Shown piece by piece: positions 35,118 through 47,988 of a stretch of DNA of 64,000 nt. The position numbers and the translations under genes were made by a program. Location: the NCBI RefSeq assembly GCF_008831285.2, contig NC_045144.1:24939716-25003715 (forward strand), read 5' to 3'. The notes beneath the pieces are model-generated. The model made no database searches. It was not told the DNA's origin and was given only the letters and a program-made list of their open reading frames with translations. Origin of the DNA: Nymphaea colorata (lineage: Eukaryota; Streptophyta; Magnoliopsida; Nymphaeales; Nymphaeaceae). Within the stretch, counting starts at the first letter, position 1; each line of letters opens with the position of its first letter.

Positions 35118-36520
35118 GCATTGGTATCAGTGACCTTAAATCACGTAAAAGTAATTTGATTATCTTAAGTCATGTTTCGGTGTGTTAAGTAGCTCATGAC
35201 AAGACTGTTTCTGTAGCAAAATACATAGCATCATCGGATTTGGGTCTGTTCATGAAAATCTCATACAAAAAGTTCATTATTATTTAACTGCAAAATTATC
35301 ATCATTTAAATTTCAAATAACAAACATCTACAACATAGCCCATGTATACATTATCCTGCATCTAAATTTCAAACAAATATTTTGGTTCCTTTTTTTTTTT
35401 TTTAATTCAGTTAGAGATTTACTTCCATTGAGGCAAATATCACTGTTTTAAGGGAAAAAATGAAAAAAAAAGTGACCACTAGCTACCTCTAAGGAGCATA
35501 TCATAGTTGATCGGGTAGGTGGTTGAATAGAAAGGTATTATTAATTTGATTCCCGTAGGTTTTACTTTAAAAATGTGATACTCTGGTTGACGTGTGTGCC
35601 GAGTAGGTTATAGTGATCTTATGTCATTCTTTTTGTCCATATACTTCAAATTTGCGGGTCAGTGCTGTCGAATTCCATCCCCTTACTACCATACAACCTA
35701 AGGGGTTTTAGTTCGATTAAATCCTAGCATGAAGACACTGCTCCTTTTGGTATTTATTTTACGGCTTGCCTGACAATCAATATTGTTCTACCCCAAGCGT
35801 AATCTTATGCACATGTTTAAGATTTCATTGAGAAATTAAATAAATGTAGTATATTACGATCTACGCCATTCAGATGTATTGGATCATTTTTATTCTCAAT
35901 TTCATTTACTTCTTAGTTAAATGGTCTGTTCGTATCATACTCTTTTTATGTCCAAAATACAAGTACGTGCAATTAATGGGGATCCAATTAATTTCATATT
36001 TAATGGTTTGGAGCAGAAGAAATGCACGGAAAAGCATTGTTTTGGAGCAAAGCATGCATATCCTTAAGTTGAATGCACTTCCTTGTTCTGAAAATCTTAA
36101 GATAAACATTTTAAACTGCTTATATCATGCTTACACATGGCATGGGAGCACATGGATAAGTAAATCATTAGAAGATTTTGTTTGTCAATACGTTTTCAAC
36201 GATCCTTCTCCTCTTGCCACCTCCACCAAATTGTCTTCTTAAAAAAATATAGATATATTCTTATTGAAAATGTACTTTTGAAGTAATAATATGTGTAAGA
36301 AGTGTAATCTATTTGACTAAATGGGTCGATGTAGTCCACGAACTTTATGTTCCAAAGTCTATGTAATATTCTTAGATGCTGAGTTCCATACTTTTAGTTG
36401 GATCTATATGGTATAGATTGGAACCTTCTATGAAGATTATTCTACTTTTTCAACTAGTTAAGTTACACATATTTATAGCAATTAAAGTTATACGTGGTTA
36501 GCCAATTGGTTAAAGAACTA
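35118..36520. other. 5' flank of S3, no other gene
   Basis: Closely related to 59646-61440 behind S7, including TGCATTGGTATCAGTGACC at the start and CTCTTGCCACCTCCACCAAA near the end. An open frame of 122 codons at 35874-36242 is not kept in the paralogous copy, so I do not call it. The homology with module 2 ends near 36520. Confidence 0.6.
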
Positions 36521-36974
36521 CGTCAACAAAATGAGGGAGGGAGAGAGAGACAACATGATTGTGAAGAGAAGTCACAAAGAAATAAGAATGGAGAGGAATG
36601 CAAAACAAAATACAAACAAACAAACAAACAAATGGAGGCAAAACTAGAGAGGGGCTAACGAAGGATAGAGAAGGCCAGAAGCAGAAAAGAAGTTGAAGAG
36701 AAAACGAAAGGAGGAAGTAACCAAGAGAGAAAGAAAATAGCCGAGAGACTCTGCTTACAATAGTAATCGTAATGAACAAGATGATAACGACAGTAGCATC
36801 AAATTTTAATGCCAATAACATTCAAGGGGAAGGCGAGCAGTCTTTGTCATTTTGAGTTTGTAGTTAAAAAATGGATAAATGGTTTTTGATGCCTATTTGG
36901 ACAAGGAATCGATATTTCTCGATCAAGAAGCTGGTTCTTGCAGCAGTGCTTCTCATACATCACAGCAGCAAGCA

Positions 36975-37372
36975 CTAAGCATAGCCACACATGCCGTATA
37001 TACAGTAAGACCCCTTACGGCACTTGTTCCTGCATCTCCCGCAGTTCTTTCTGTCGAACGCCAGATTCACGCACCTCCCCTTGCAGCACGTGTCCGTGAA
37101 GCTGCACCTCCTCCACATTTGCCGCAGTTGAGGCGATCGGCCTTCCGATCCTGGCACTTCCTGTTGCAGCAGCCAGGGCCAGGGCTTCCCTTTAGTTTGC
37201 AGATCTTCTATTTTTTGTCGCACGTCTGTCGCTTCCAGGATCTGGCCAGATACCGTTGGAGTCCGACCGACCGCAGGTCGCCAGAGTAAGGCTCCTCATC
37301 GGCAGTAGGGTCCTCACTGCCGCTAACTTCACCTTCTTCTGGTTCCTCGTGTTCTTCGGTTGCTGCTGGGAG
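36975..37372 (-). pseudogene. S4: truncated STIG1-like pseudogene, type I
   Basis: A type I copy closest to S6 (the end reads YCIYGMCGYA). The 5' part with the signal peptide is missing: homology stops at about 37372 after GCTGCTGGGAG and runs straight into U-unit sequence (GCATAGAGAATAAGC). The coding remnant has a TAG at 37208-37210 (in place of an Arg before KIC), a lost C near 37111-37114 that shifts the frame, and missense changes including NCGRCRNKC. Its 3' flank (from about 36525) resembles the 3' flank of S6. It lies exactly at the junction between the two modules. Confidence 0.9.
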
Positions 37373-40140
37373 AGGCATAGAGAATAAGCTTGGTCCGATT
37401 AGTGTAATTTCGTAGACTATCTTTTACCATCTCTATCAAGCTTTAATATATATACTTCTTCCACTCACCCAACTATTGTCAATTACAGGATATATTCAAA
37501 TTAGAGTCAATTATGAAAAAAATACATAATAATCAGCATATATGAGTGATAAGACCTAGTCAAAAGTATATAATGCCATGATGATGTAGCCAAATAAGAA
37601 AATTGGTTTGAAGTCACTACTTGTTTGAATCACCAATCATCACCAATCACATGACTGGTTTTGCCAAAGTGGTCGATAGAATTCGTATTGACAACTAGAT
37701 GAAAGACTTTCATGGTTGGTCGACTTATATTTCTTAAATTTTTTCATTGGTACTAGTTGGGAAGCTGAAAGTCTTACCCTTCCCCATCCCCAATTGCACG
37801 TGATTGCTTTCGGTGGTTTGGGATCGGCGTCAAGGCCTGGCATAGCTGGCCCGGCCCGACACCCAAAAATCGAGTTCAGGCCCGGATCGAAACCCCACAT
37901 CCAAGCTAGTGCCCAGTTTGGTTAAAACAAAAAGAAAATTAATATAAAATAAAAAATTTTAAATATAAAAATATATTTTTAATAATAAAATATATATCAC
38001 TATTAAATACAAATTATATTAAAAAATCAATTGGGCCCGATGCACAAGCTTAGTCCTGTTGTGCTTTTCATTGGTACTAGAGATTAAGGCGGAATTTGGT
38101 TGACATCCTTCTCTAACCCATTTTTGTAAAAACTAGCTTTTAAGAAAACCAAGTTTTTTAATAAGTTTTAGAAACTTTGTTTTTATGTTTGGTGACACAT
38201 CCAAAACTTGATTTTGAATAGCTTATGGGGGGATCAGGATTCTCACACTCTTTTACAAACCCAGGTTTTCTTAAAAGTGTGTTTTCTTCAAACCAGTTTT
38301 GATGTTCTTTATAGTCCCTTTACCCATTTCAATCTCCACAGCCATCAAATGAGTCTTCTATAACGAAAACAGTTCCAACTTAATTATTCGGGTGTGAGAT
38401 ATTAAGTTTGGAGCACACATCGGACCTATCAAGTTATCATCTCATGGAGATGCAACATGGATGGTCAATGGATCGTGGATAACTCATCAGTGACCCATTT
38501 TGAAGACAGAATCTGCAGAAAGAAAAAAAAAAAGAAAAAAAGAAAACAGGCCATATGCATGAGTGCCACGAAGGCAAAACGTCAAGAACATGGGGAATGG
38601 GGACTAAAATATGGGCTGCTTGCAGCCCGTATATATCGCGTGTCCCATTTTTCCAGGAATGCCATGGCGGAACGTTCTGTCCTCGCTTATTCTCTCCAAG
38701 ATAGCAGATAGTAGCTCCCAGCTCCGTGGGACCGTGGGTACCATTAGTACGCAACAAAAATAAGAGAAGTAAATGTCAAAATTATATTAAATTTTGTAGA
38801 AAATGTGATATTGATAAATAAAATTTATATACGTCGATATGAGATGAAAAAAAAAGTTATTTGTTTGTTCTCAGCTTAGCTCGGTAAAAAGTTTGTGCCT
38901 CTCTAAATCCTTTAATTTGGATATTTTTTAAAAATTCTTTATCATGTATACTTATATTGGATCTATTATGAAGCCTGACATTTAGAGAGCAATTTAATTC
39001 ATTTGGAAACTTTTAATTTTTTTTGAAGCTGGTGAAAAATTTTCCTTTAGGTAATTGGCGTTTAGAATTGTTTACAATAAAAATAGAAGTTTGGCATTAG
39101 CAAATTTAGATGCTTTAACAAATCTTAGATTTCAAACTTTTCCGGTTTTCATTTCCGCTACCTTTTTTTTCCATATAGCCTTTAATTTCCTTTAACGTTT
39201 TTCAGGTCATTTCATAGTAATTATTGTGTAATTTTGTCGTTATTTCTGGTTATTTTCATACTTTCCCTATATAATATTAAATTTACACCGTAGACGGTAG
39301 ACAATTTATTTCCAACTCACATTTGGGTTTGCGTAACTGTTAAACATTTGCAATGAAGAAACATTTGAGTTAAATATATGCATATGAACTTTGGCGACAT
39401 AAAAATTTTTCATTAGAGAGGACAAACAAAGTTTTAACAAGGGCTACAATATAACTTTTTAAGATTTTATATAACCTAAATGATTTTTTTTTGTTAAATT
39501 ACATGTATTTTTTTTTTTTAAACTGTAGGGGACATCATGGCAACCCTGAATATGAACCTAGCCAAACCATATGATGGGAGTATCCAATGGCACATGCTCA
39601 TGTAGGCTTTGCAGATTTACATACTAATCCTTCATTGTAATTTAATTAGTAATTCATTTATTTATATATTGGTGCCCCTCAACTATTAACTTTTTAAAGG
39701 TTCTGTGCTTCAATCAGAAATTTCGACCACCACCTTTAGATGTAGTAGGGTTCGACTAAAGCCTTTCTTCCGAGAAGATGCTTTGAAGGGGAAGGCAAGC
39801 AACTGGCATAATCCTTTCGACCCCAACTTCTTCTCACACTGTGAGAAGCGCCGAACACCAACACTGTAGACACTGAGGAAAGAACATTGGGCGTACTGTT
39901 CATAAACCAAACTCCAACTGTAGATTCACATTACAAATTACAATGAGAGAAGGAGACAAAATGATTGTGAAGAGAAGTCGCAGAGAAATAGGAATGGAAA
40001 GGAATGCAAAACGAAATACAAACAAACAAACAAACAAAAGGAGGCATCTTAAACGAAGGCAATACAGTATAACGTAAACTAAGTATGCAAGTTGAAACTG
40101 AAAAAGAGAGAGAGAGGTGGCACAATGTAGCACCACATTT
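37373..40140. repeat. Intergenic U unit (copy 4), 3' flank of S5
   Basis: From about 37610 it is nearly identical to 17092-19560. The first 240 bp, absent from copy 1, show that copy 1 is truncated at its left end by the gypsy fragment. No conserved coding frame. Confidence 0.75.
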
Positions 40141-40196
40141 TAATGCCAATAACATTCAAGGGGAGCAGTGCTTCGTAAACATCACCGCAGCAAGCA

Positions 40197-40667
40197 CTAA
40201 GCGTAGCCACACATGCCATATAGGCAGTAGGACCCCTTACGGCACTTGTTCCCGCATCTCCCGCAGTTCTTTCTGTCGAACGCCAGATTCACGCACCTCC
40301 CCTTGCAGCACGTCTTCGTGAACCTGCACCTCCTCCCACATTTGCCGCAGTTGAGGCGATCGGTCTTCCGATCCACGCACTTCTTGTGGCAGCAGTCAGG
40401 GCCAGGGCTTCCCTTCAGTTTGCAGATCTTCCGTTTTTTGTCGCACCTTTGCGGCTTCCAGGATCTGGCCAGGTACCGGCGCAGTCCGAGCGACGGCAGG
40501 TCGCCAGAGTAAGGCTCCTCCTCGGCGGTGGGGTCCTCACTGCCGCCAACTACACCTTCCTCTGGTTCCTCGTGTTCTTCGGTTGCGGCTGGGAGTGTCG
40601 TGGATGCGACCACCAAAATGAGAGCCCCGATGACTGCTGCTGTTAGGAGTAACCGTGGTGCGGCCAT
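40197..40667 (-). CDS. S5: STIG1-like secreted protein, type I
   Basis: An intronless 156-residue ORF, intact counterpart of S1. The signal peptide is MAAPRLLLTAAVIGALILVV, followed by an acidic Glu/Pro-rich propeptide, the motif YSGDLPSLGLRRYLARSW, and a domain with 16 cysteines ending YCLYGMCGYA. The domain is identical in protein sequence to that of S2. STIG1-family proteins are secreted, act in the apoplast of the pistil, and some are processed to shorter forms; the RR in the pre-domain motif might be a processing site, which is inference. The ATG is the first in frame below the TATA box at 40762-40768. Confidence 0.94.
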   Translation of the reverse strand: MAAPRLLLTAAVIGALILVVASTTLPAATEEHEEPEEGVVGGSEDPTAEEEPYSGDLPSLGLRRYLARSWKPQRCDKKRKICKLKGSPGPDCCHKKCVDRKTDRLNCGKCGRRCRFTKTCCKGRCVNLAFDRKNCGRCGNKCRKGSYCLYGMCGYA

Positions 40668-40761
40668 GGTGGTGGCGGCGGAGGCGGAGGTGGTGGTGGT
40701 CGTACGGCTAATGATGGAAGCAAGAGGTGGATTGAGAGGGAAAGAAATGAGATGATGTTGG

Positions 40762-40768
40762 TTTTATA
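40762..40768 (-). promoter_or_regulatory. TATA box of S5
   Basis: TATAAAA on the minus strand about 95 bp upstream of the ATG. Confidence 0.7.
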
Positions 40769-42207
40769 GAGAATTAGCCAGTACTGCTTGGGCTCTTAGT
40801 TGCCGGCATGACTGGGCTTGAGTTTGCCAGTCAGGCTTAGCTCATAGCGACTTGGTCTATGCAAGATAATTAATGATTGTTATAATGAAATAGACCGAGT
40901 CTAAATCGTCATGCGTAATCACACACTGAGTCCAACATTCACAATCAATGGAATGTGAAGTCACGTATGATTAGTTGTAAAAACAACGTATTAGTTTCAG
41001 TAAGTCATTATATAAAACCTACTTATTCAGCCTTCATGTTTACCAAACGTACTGGATTAATCACAATTAATTAACACAAATTCATTTAAAATATAAATGT
41101 AAATGACAATTAAAAAAATATTAGTAACGTAGAATGGATTTAATTAAAAATTTTTGTATTAAACCATTGTATTTGCAAATCCAGTAGCGTGTTCTAATAT
41201 TTCTTTTAACAGAGAACCTATCAATTGAAACCATTGTATGTGGGCACTATAACTTTGTGTCCTAAGTGGTGGAGCATGGCATCATGTTTAAGAATGCATC
41301 AGTGACCGCTATGATCCTTATTTCTAGGCATTGGTTGTTAACTTCACCAATAAAGAACCACTACTGAAACAGCCTGTTTAACCATGGGCTTACTACAAGT
41401 AATATTGAGAGGAAGGTGGTTACAAGATAATTTTATTCCATAAAAATTACGAGCACACCCCCAAAAGCCTAGTGAATTATGTTTTGCCACAAAAACACAA
41501 AAACAGATTATGTCTACATTCTAGGGAGAGAGAGAGAGAGAACAAAGTTACTGGAGAAAATTTACTCTACCTCTTCGTGTGGACATAATAATAAGTCAAG
41601 GTTTGTCCACACACAGAGCAAGGAAAAAAGAAAAAGGCATGGAATAAATCACAATTGATTCTTTCAATTAACATTGAACTTTTATTCTTTCTAGTAATTA
41701 AATCAATATTGGGATGAGAGATGGCGTATCGCTGTTAAATTTTAACTGCCTAAAATTTGAAGTTCATTGGACCTGACCAATATATTTGAACTGAAGTTAC
41801 AAAAACAAAGAAAAAAAATTAATGGCAGCAAATGTGAGGGCCATTTACAACTTTTAGAAAAAAAAAAAAAGAGCAAACGAGGTTTTTCAGAAGTATGTGA
41901 CACAAGGTTGGGCATCCAAGCGGAAATTTTCTAAATATATTTGTGTAGTTTCTGGATCTAATATACAAGGAAACCGTGCACCTTGCCTGAGTCCAGAGTA
42001 GAGGCGGAGGCAGTTGTGAACACCATGTGGGCAGTAGCCAGAATTTTTTAGCTCTGTCCCTGGTAGAAAGGCTTAGTTGCTACTTGCTAGATCCCAGAGT
42101 TATATAACTATGGCAAGTTAGCTACTCAATCCGGTTACCTTGAGTTCCGTTTAATATTGCATATACATTTATGCTTTGACCTAACATTATTGCCATTAAT
42201 ATATGAG

Positions 42208-42273
<66 letters not shown>

Positions 42274-42700
42274 CGGGAGAGTAATTGGTATGTCCCATAA
42301 TACAAACCAGACTACTTAAATACAATGATTATGGTGCACTTTGTGTGGTCTAACCTGGCATTTACGATTTCAAGATTGAACGACTCTTCTAACATTGATA
42401 TTTTGATGTTGGAGAAATCTCCATCTTTCATAACAACAAACTATAACATGTTTGGTATTAAATTAGTTTTTATATACACATTAGGATGTTTTTATTTTGT
42501 TTAAAATATTTTTGGCAAAACAATTGAATGATCTGTTTTTTTTTTCTGACCTAACGGTCTGGGATGGTGTGTGTGTGTGTCTATATATATATATCAGAAC
42601 TCTATATGTTTGACAAGTCATAATTAATAACCTATGTTCTTGTGAAATGTATGTAAGATTTAATGATTATGCACAATTTTATTTAGGAAAATTTCACTCA
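40769..42700. other. 5' flank of S5, no other gene
   Basis: Nearly identical to 20182-22170. It includes the shortened hAT-like remnant near 41995-42065 and a long TA tract. No coding frame is supported. Confidence 0.55.
42210..42271. repeat. (TA)n microsatellite
   Basis: About 62 bp of uninterrupted TA. The corresponding tract in module 1 (near 21728) is much shorter. Confidence 0.95.
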
Positions 42701-44350
42701 AAATCCCAACATTTTGATCATAATCCAGGCCTTCCGGGCAATACCCAGCTTAACTTTTGTGGCGACTGTTTATGAGTTTCAACCTGGCCCCGGCCTCTGC
42801 CCCTGGTTGGGGCATACCAGACTCAAGTTTTATTGGGCTCGAAGGTCAAACTTCGACTTAGACTTGGCTCTGCTCGGCTCAGCCTACCTACTTCCGAGCT
42901 AGTCATAGGACTGACTGTAATTTGTGGGCTCTACATTATTTGATGGAACCCCACTACACAATTTTGTACTGATTGAAGGGGACGCATAAAGAATATGCTT
43001 GGTCTGATTGGTATAATTTCTCCCACTATCTTTTACACTCTCTATCAGTCTTTAATATATATACTCCTTCCACTTACCCAACTATTCTCGATCATAGGTT
43101 ATATTCAAATTAAAGTCAATTACGAAAAAAATACTTAATGATCAGCATGTATGAGTAATAAGACTTAATCGAAAGCATATAATGCTCTGATGGTGTAATC
43201 GAATAAGAAAATTGGGATCAAGTCACTACTTGTTTGAATCACCCATCATCAGGAAACACATGATTGGTTTTGCCAAAGTGGATAGAATGCGTTGACAACT
43301 AGATGAAAGACTTTAATGTTTGGTTGACTTATGTTTTCTAAACTTTTTCATTGGTAGTAGTTGGGATGCTGAAACTGTTACCCTTTCCCATCCCCAATAG
43401 CACGTGACTGCTTTTGGTGGGTTGGGATCGGCATCGAGGCCTCGGCATCGGGTTGGCCCGGCCCGACATCCGAAAATTGAGTTCAAGCCCGGCCCGAAAC
43501 CCCACATCCGAGCATGTGCCCAGCTTGGTTGAAACAAAAAAGAATATTAATGTAAAACCAAAATTTTTAAATATAAAATATTTTTTTAGTAATAAAATAT
43601 GTATCATTATTAAATAAAATTAATATTAAAACATAAATTGGGCCCGATGCCCAAGCTTAGTCCTGCTGTGCTTTTCATTGGAACTAGAGATTAAGGGGGT
43701 ATTTGGATGACAACTATCTCTAACTCAATTTTGTAAAAACTAGCTTTTATAAAAACCAAGTTTTTTATTAAGTTTTAGAAACTTGGCTTTTATGTTTCGG
43801 AGACATCCAAAACTTGATTTTGAACAGTTTATTGGGAATCAGGCTTCTCACTTTCTCTTACAAAGCCAGGTTTTCTTAAAATTGGGTTTTCTTCAAACCA
43901 GTTTTGTTGGCACCCAAACACTCCAAAAACGTGGTTTTGGAGGGCAAAACTATGTTTTGTTTTGCATTCAAAACCTGGCTTTCAAGTGTCACCCAAGCAT
44001 CCCCTTAAGCTTTTTGGAAAAAAAAACGTTCTTCATAGTCTTTTTACTTTTTCAATTTCCCCAGCCATCAAACATATTTTGTATAACAAAAGAGTTCCAA
44101 CTTATTTATTCAGGTGTGAGATATCTACGTTTGGAGTACACATCAGACCTATCAAGTTGTCGTCTCGTGGAGAAACCACATGGATGGTCAATGGATTGTG
44201 GATAACTCATCAGTTACCCATTTTAAAGATGGATCTGCGAAAAAAATGGAAAAGAAAAAAGAAAACGGGCTGTACCGATGAGTGCAACTAGGGCAAAACG
44301 TCAAGAACATGGGGAATGGGGAATGGGGACGCAAACATGGGCTGCTTGCA
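42700..44350. repeat. Intergenic U unit (copy 5), before X8B
   Basis: Counterpart of 22170-23820, with the GC-rich GGCCCGACATCCGAAA patch and a full MITE. It breaks off at about 44354 (GCAGGCCGTATAC) and joins sequence equivalent to 24747. Confidence 0.75.
43695..44004. mobile_element. 310-bp MITE flanked by TTAA, second copy
   Basis: Same terminal repeats (GGGGGTATTTGGATGACA / TGTCACCCAAGCATCCCC) and the same TTAA on both sides as 23160-23468. Because both sit at the same point of the U unit, it was carried along in the duplication and did not insert separately. Confidence 0.65.
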
Positions 44351-44359
44351 GGCCGTATA

Positions 44360-46740
44360 CATTTTTACTGTTCTACAATCGGCCGTCAAACTGGTTCGGT
44401 TGAAGCCAATTCAGGCGCTGATTCGGAAGACTGTACCGCTTAGTGTATAAATATACGTAGTGACTTCCCCAAGATACATGTTTTCAAGGCAAGGTGAGTT
44501 TTATAAGGAACCAAAATTTTCCCAGTAGAAGATATGGCGTCTGTGAGCATATATGGTCATGAACAACGTATGTTCTGCGTGCACAATCCCAAGGAGAAAA
44601 TTTTCAAGCATTCTTTTATTGAAAAATAATTATTAAAACAGGTCAAGTGGCTACTTATAAAGACAAATGAATAGGTGATCCAGGTACGAGCAAATCTATT
44701 AATCACTAAAGCATTCTCCTTCCAACATAGGATTTTTTCTGTCTATTTTTTTTATATTATTGTATGCAAGTAACATAATAATATATTCACCTTATTTGAG
44801 ATTTAGTCCTTTTGAAGCAGGTTAGATATAGTTTCTGCCGATTTGTCTTGCTTGTCCTCTTATGTACAGTGGAATATTAGGTTCGTGCCTTTAGCTAATA
44901 ATCACTCCAAACTTTTGAAGCTCAAGATTCTAACTCCAGCATGCATTGGCACTACAGGCCACCCTAAACCAACCAAACTCTTCCTGACTCTACAGGGCAA
45001 AAATATGATTTTGGATATTATTCGGTGCTTTGATTTCATTTGAAACAAATAAGCCTGTTTAATTTGATCAGGAATTAGAGCCCAATTAGTCATCAAACTT
45101 TAGTCCGTTAATGAACGATCTTCTTACTGGTTCCAATCCTTATCTGATTCCTGGGGTATGTGAAAACTCCAACTCGGCTGTGTATTGTTTATATAGGAAC
45201 ACTAGGAGTAAGAAGTTTCTCAATGATTGGGTGTGAGTAGGAAAAGTATTTTATCCTATTGGTGAAAGAATTGAATCTCATTAGTGGAACCCGGTAATAA
45301 TAACGTCTAATTCAATTAGGTTGCGTTTGATGGGCTTGATCTGTTTAAAAATGTGTGTTTTGGGAAAGCATGGATTTTAAATCCATGCCAACCATAGATT
45401 TAAGGTTGGATGGGGAGAGCTCTGACCTTGAATCCATGAATCTAAGATCATAAAATTTTAGATCACTATAGATCCGTGATGAAACCATGACAACCTTATG
45501 ATCCACTTTTAAAAATATTTAATAATAGAATAATAGGGTAAGAGACAAAGAGTATATCTTCTTGTGATCCACTTTTATAAATATCTAATAATAGAATAAG
45601 GAACAAAAAAAATATTTTCTTATATATAGTTCAGAAATTCTGGATATCCAAGCTTTTGAATCTTCTTAAATTCATAAATATATTTGAAAGTCTTATATGT
45701 CGATTCGAGAGAGGTGACGTAAAGATCATGATATGTGTGAAGCTAAGCAATTAATACGTTAATGGCTTGGGGTTGAAAATGACTAAAATAACCTTGCTGC
45801 TAAATGGAAGACCGCCTATAAGGGCAAAAGCGAAGTGGGAAAATGCTTTATAAAATGAAAAAAATTGCCCCTCCGCTTATTTTTACGAAAATCTGGAATT
45901 ACATTTGGCATGAAGCAGTTTGGTTGACAAAATCCACCTTTCTGGCCTTTTCATTTATGTTTGAATCATATTTTCCTCAAGCGACATATACCCTTTGTCC
46001 AGATTTGACGATAGCGGAAGTGGAATAATGATTAAAAAACTTAGAAATAAGCAATCAACTGGGTACTCAATGGATAGTTGGGTATCCGGCCAGTGATGGG
46101 CCAGGCTTTCGCTGGTTATTAAACACTTGAACTGGTCCGATTAAAATATTTGCCAGATTGGGTTATCCCGAGTTGGGTATTGGGGGCCGACTTGACCGGA
46201 TACATATATAGTCACATTACTTATTTTGTTTTCTCTCTCCTCCCCCTTTATGTGTGCGTTTGTGTGTGCCATCTTTAGCATATGACACCAGCAATTGTTG
46301 AACATGATATTTAAGCGGGCTAAACTTGAGCCGCCGGCAATGACTTCGGGCCAGTTCGAGCACAACTTTGTCGAGCCCATGCCTACCCTTACTTGAAATG
46401 AAAGGATATGAATTTGAGAAGTGTCCAAAAAAGGTGGAGACTACCGAAGAAAAGACTCAAAAAATAAACAACAAAAAGGAAAGGGATGTGATCACCGATG
46501 AGGCTTCGTTTCCTTCTTTATCCATCTCCTTCATTTTCCATGATTTAAGCGTTTTAGATTTAGGGGAATGAGTAGGTGTTGCTGATTTTTTACGCGTCTT
46601 GGTCCATTTAATGTTACATATTGATCGCTTTAATTTGTAATGTCTCGCCGGCCTCTCTGTCTTCTTCCTTTCTCAGTGCCTTCATCCTATGGAAGAACCA
46701 GAAAATTTATTAAGCGGCCTTTCTGTTTTGAGATTTTTTT
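44360..46740. other. No gene; upstream sequence of X8B
   Basis: It matches 24747-25250, then has about 650 bp (44870-45550) not present in module 1, then matches again (TTGTGATCCACTTTTATAAA). A short frame at 45843-46028 has no recognisable feature. The TGGGCCAGGCTTTCGC-type patch near 46095 is the counterpart of 25605. Confidence 0.5.
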
Positions 46741-46744
46741 CCTC

Positions 46745-46752
46745 TATAAATA
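46745..46752 (+). promoter_or_regulatory. TATA box of X8B
   Basis: TATAAATA lies about 85 bp before the ATG, preceded by TTTTTTCCTC as in X8A. Confidence 0.7.
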
Positions 46753-46832
46753 GAGAGACGCTACCCGCCACTCTTACTTGCAAGAGCATCATAGACCACC
46801 TGAACATCAATCCTTCTTCTTCTGCTCCAGTG

Positions 46833-47937
46833 ATGGAATCTAGAGTGACCTTGAATTCCTTGGCTCTTCTTCTCCTGATGTTAATCTTCAGTCATGGTAC
46901 TGAGATCTCCTATTGTTGCTTTGTTATCTCACATTATTCTTTCCCCTTGTTTCTGCAGTCCTAATCTCGAATCCTGCCTATAGTTTTATGCTGCAGATCT
47001 TGAAATTGTGAATATATTTTCTTTCTTGTTAGCTTCAATCTTCACAGGTAACTTCTCATTTTGTTTTCGTGTTTTGACATTTTTTTCAGGATCATTCGTG
47101 AAGGTGGTAAACGGGCAGGTACTTTTCTACATTCTGAAATGATTAATGTATTTGTTTTAGAATCAAATGGTTCCGATAAACTACCCGCTTCAGTACTCCA
47201 TACTTTCTGCCTCGTTCTTCTTTTCTTTTGGTTCCCAATTTGAGCTTCTCAAGTTTGACAGTCCCCTGTTTGTCTCCTTTCCATTGTTTTACTATTGTTA
47301 GTGCTAAGCAAATAGTTCCCAATTAACCATGTCTGATCATCAAAATAGTCTATCTCAAATAAATGAATGCTGAGATTTTTCTTCCTTACCATTGCTTCTT
47401 TCAACAGAAGTATTTGACTACGATGCTAAATTCGATTCTGACCTGATCATCTGTAATGTATTTTGCTGTTCCGGATTTGATCCATCTCTTGTACTCAGAT
47501 AATATGGTAAAGAAGGTTTATAACTAATTAAGGGGAGCGTCTGATGAGCAGAATAGTTTTCATCATACAGAAACTCACTCTTCATATTGCCGCTTAGTTT
47601 AAAGGGAAAAAGAAAATGCATCAAATGCCACTTAAAGATTTCACACTTGAAAATGAAATCTATAACACAGCTTAGTTGTGAACAGAACCACACCTGGTGC
47701 ATAGCGTGGCCCTCTAGTGAAGAAACTATGCTTCGGAACAACATTGATTTTGCGTGCTCCAATGGCGTCGACTGCAGCGTGCTGGCTTCAGGGCAGGCCT
47801 GCTCTCTCCCAGACACCATAATCAACCATGCCTCCGTTGTCATGAACCTCTACTACAGTGCCAATGGCAGGCAGCCCCACACTTGTAGCTTTGGCAATTC
47901 TGGCCTCATCACCACTGTCGACCCAAGTAAGCCTTCC

Positions 47938-47988
<51 letters not shown>

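Larger units (their letters stand above)
17092..36520. repeat. Segmental duplication, module 1 (U-S1-U-X8A-S2-U-S3)
   Basis: The order and sequence of features here recur at 37373-61440. Equivalent pairs are S1/S5, X8A/X8B, S2/S6 and S3/S7, with the intergenic U units between them. Some stretches are nearly identical (for example 17400-18300 against 37920-38830, and 20530-21100 against 41140-41700), while others have diverged by small indels and inserted elements. Homology between the right ends stops at about 36520 and 61440. Confidence 0.85.

Noticed and set aside
35874-36242. 122-codon ORF in the S3 5' flank
   Set aside because: The paralogous sequence at about 60790-61150 breaks the frame, so there is no sign of coding constraint.
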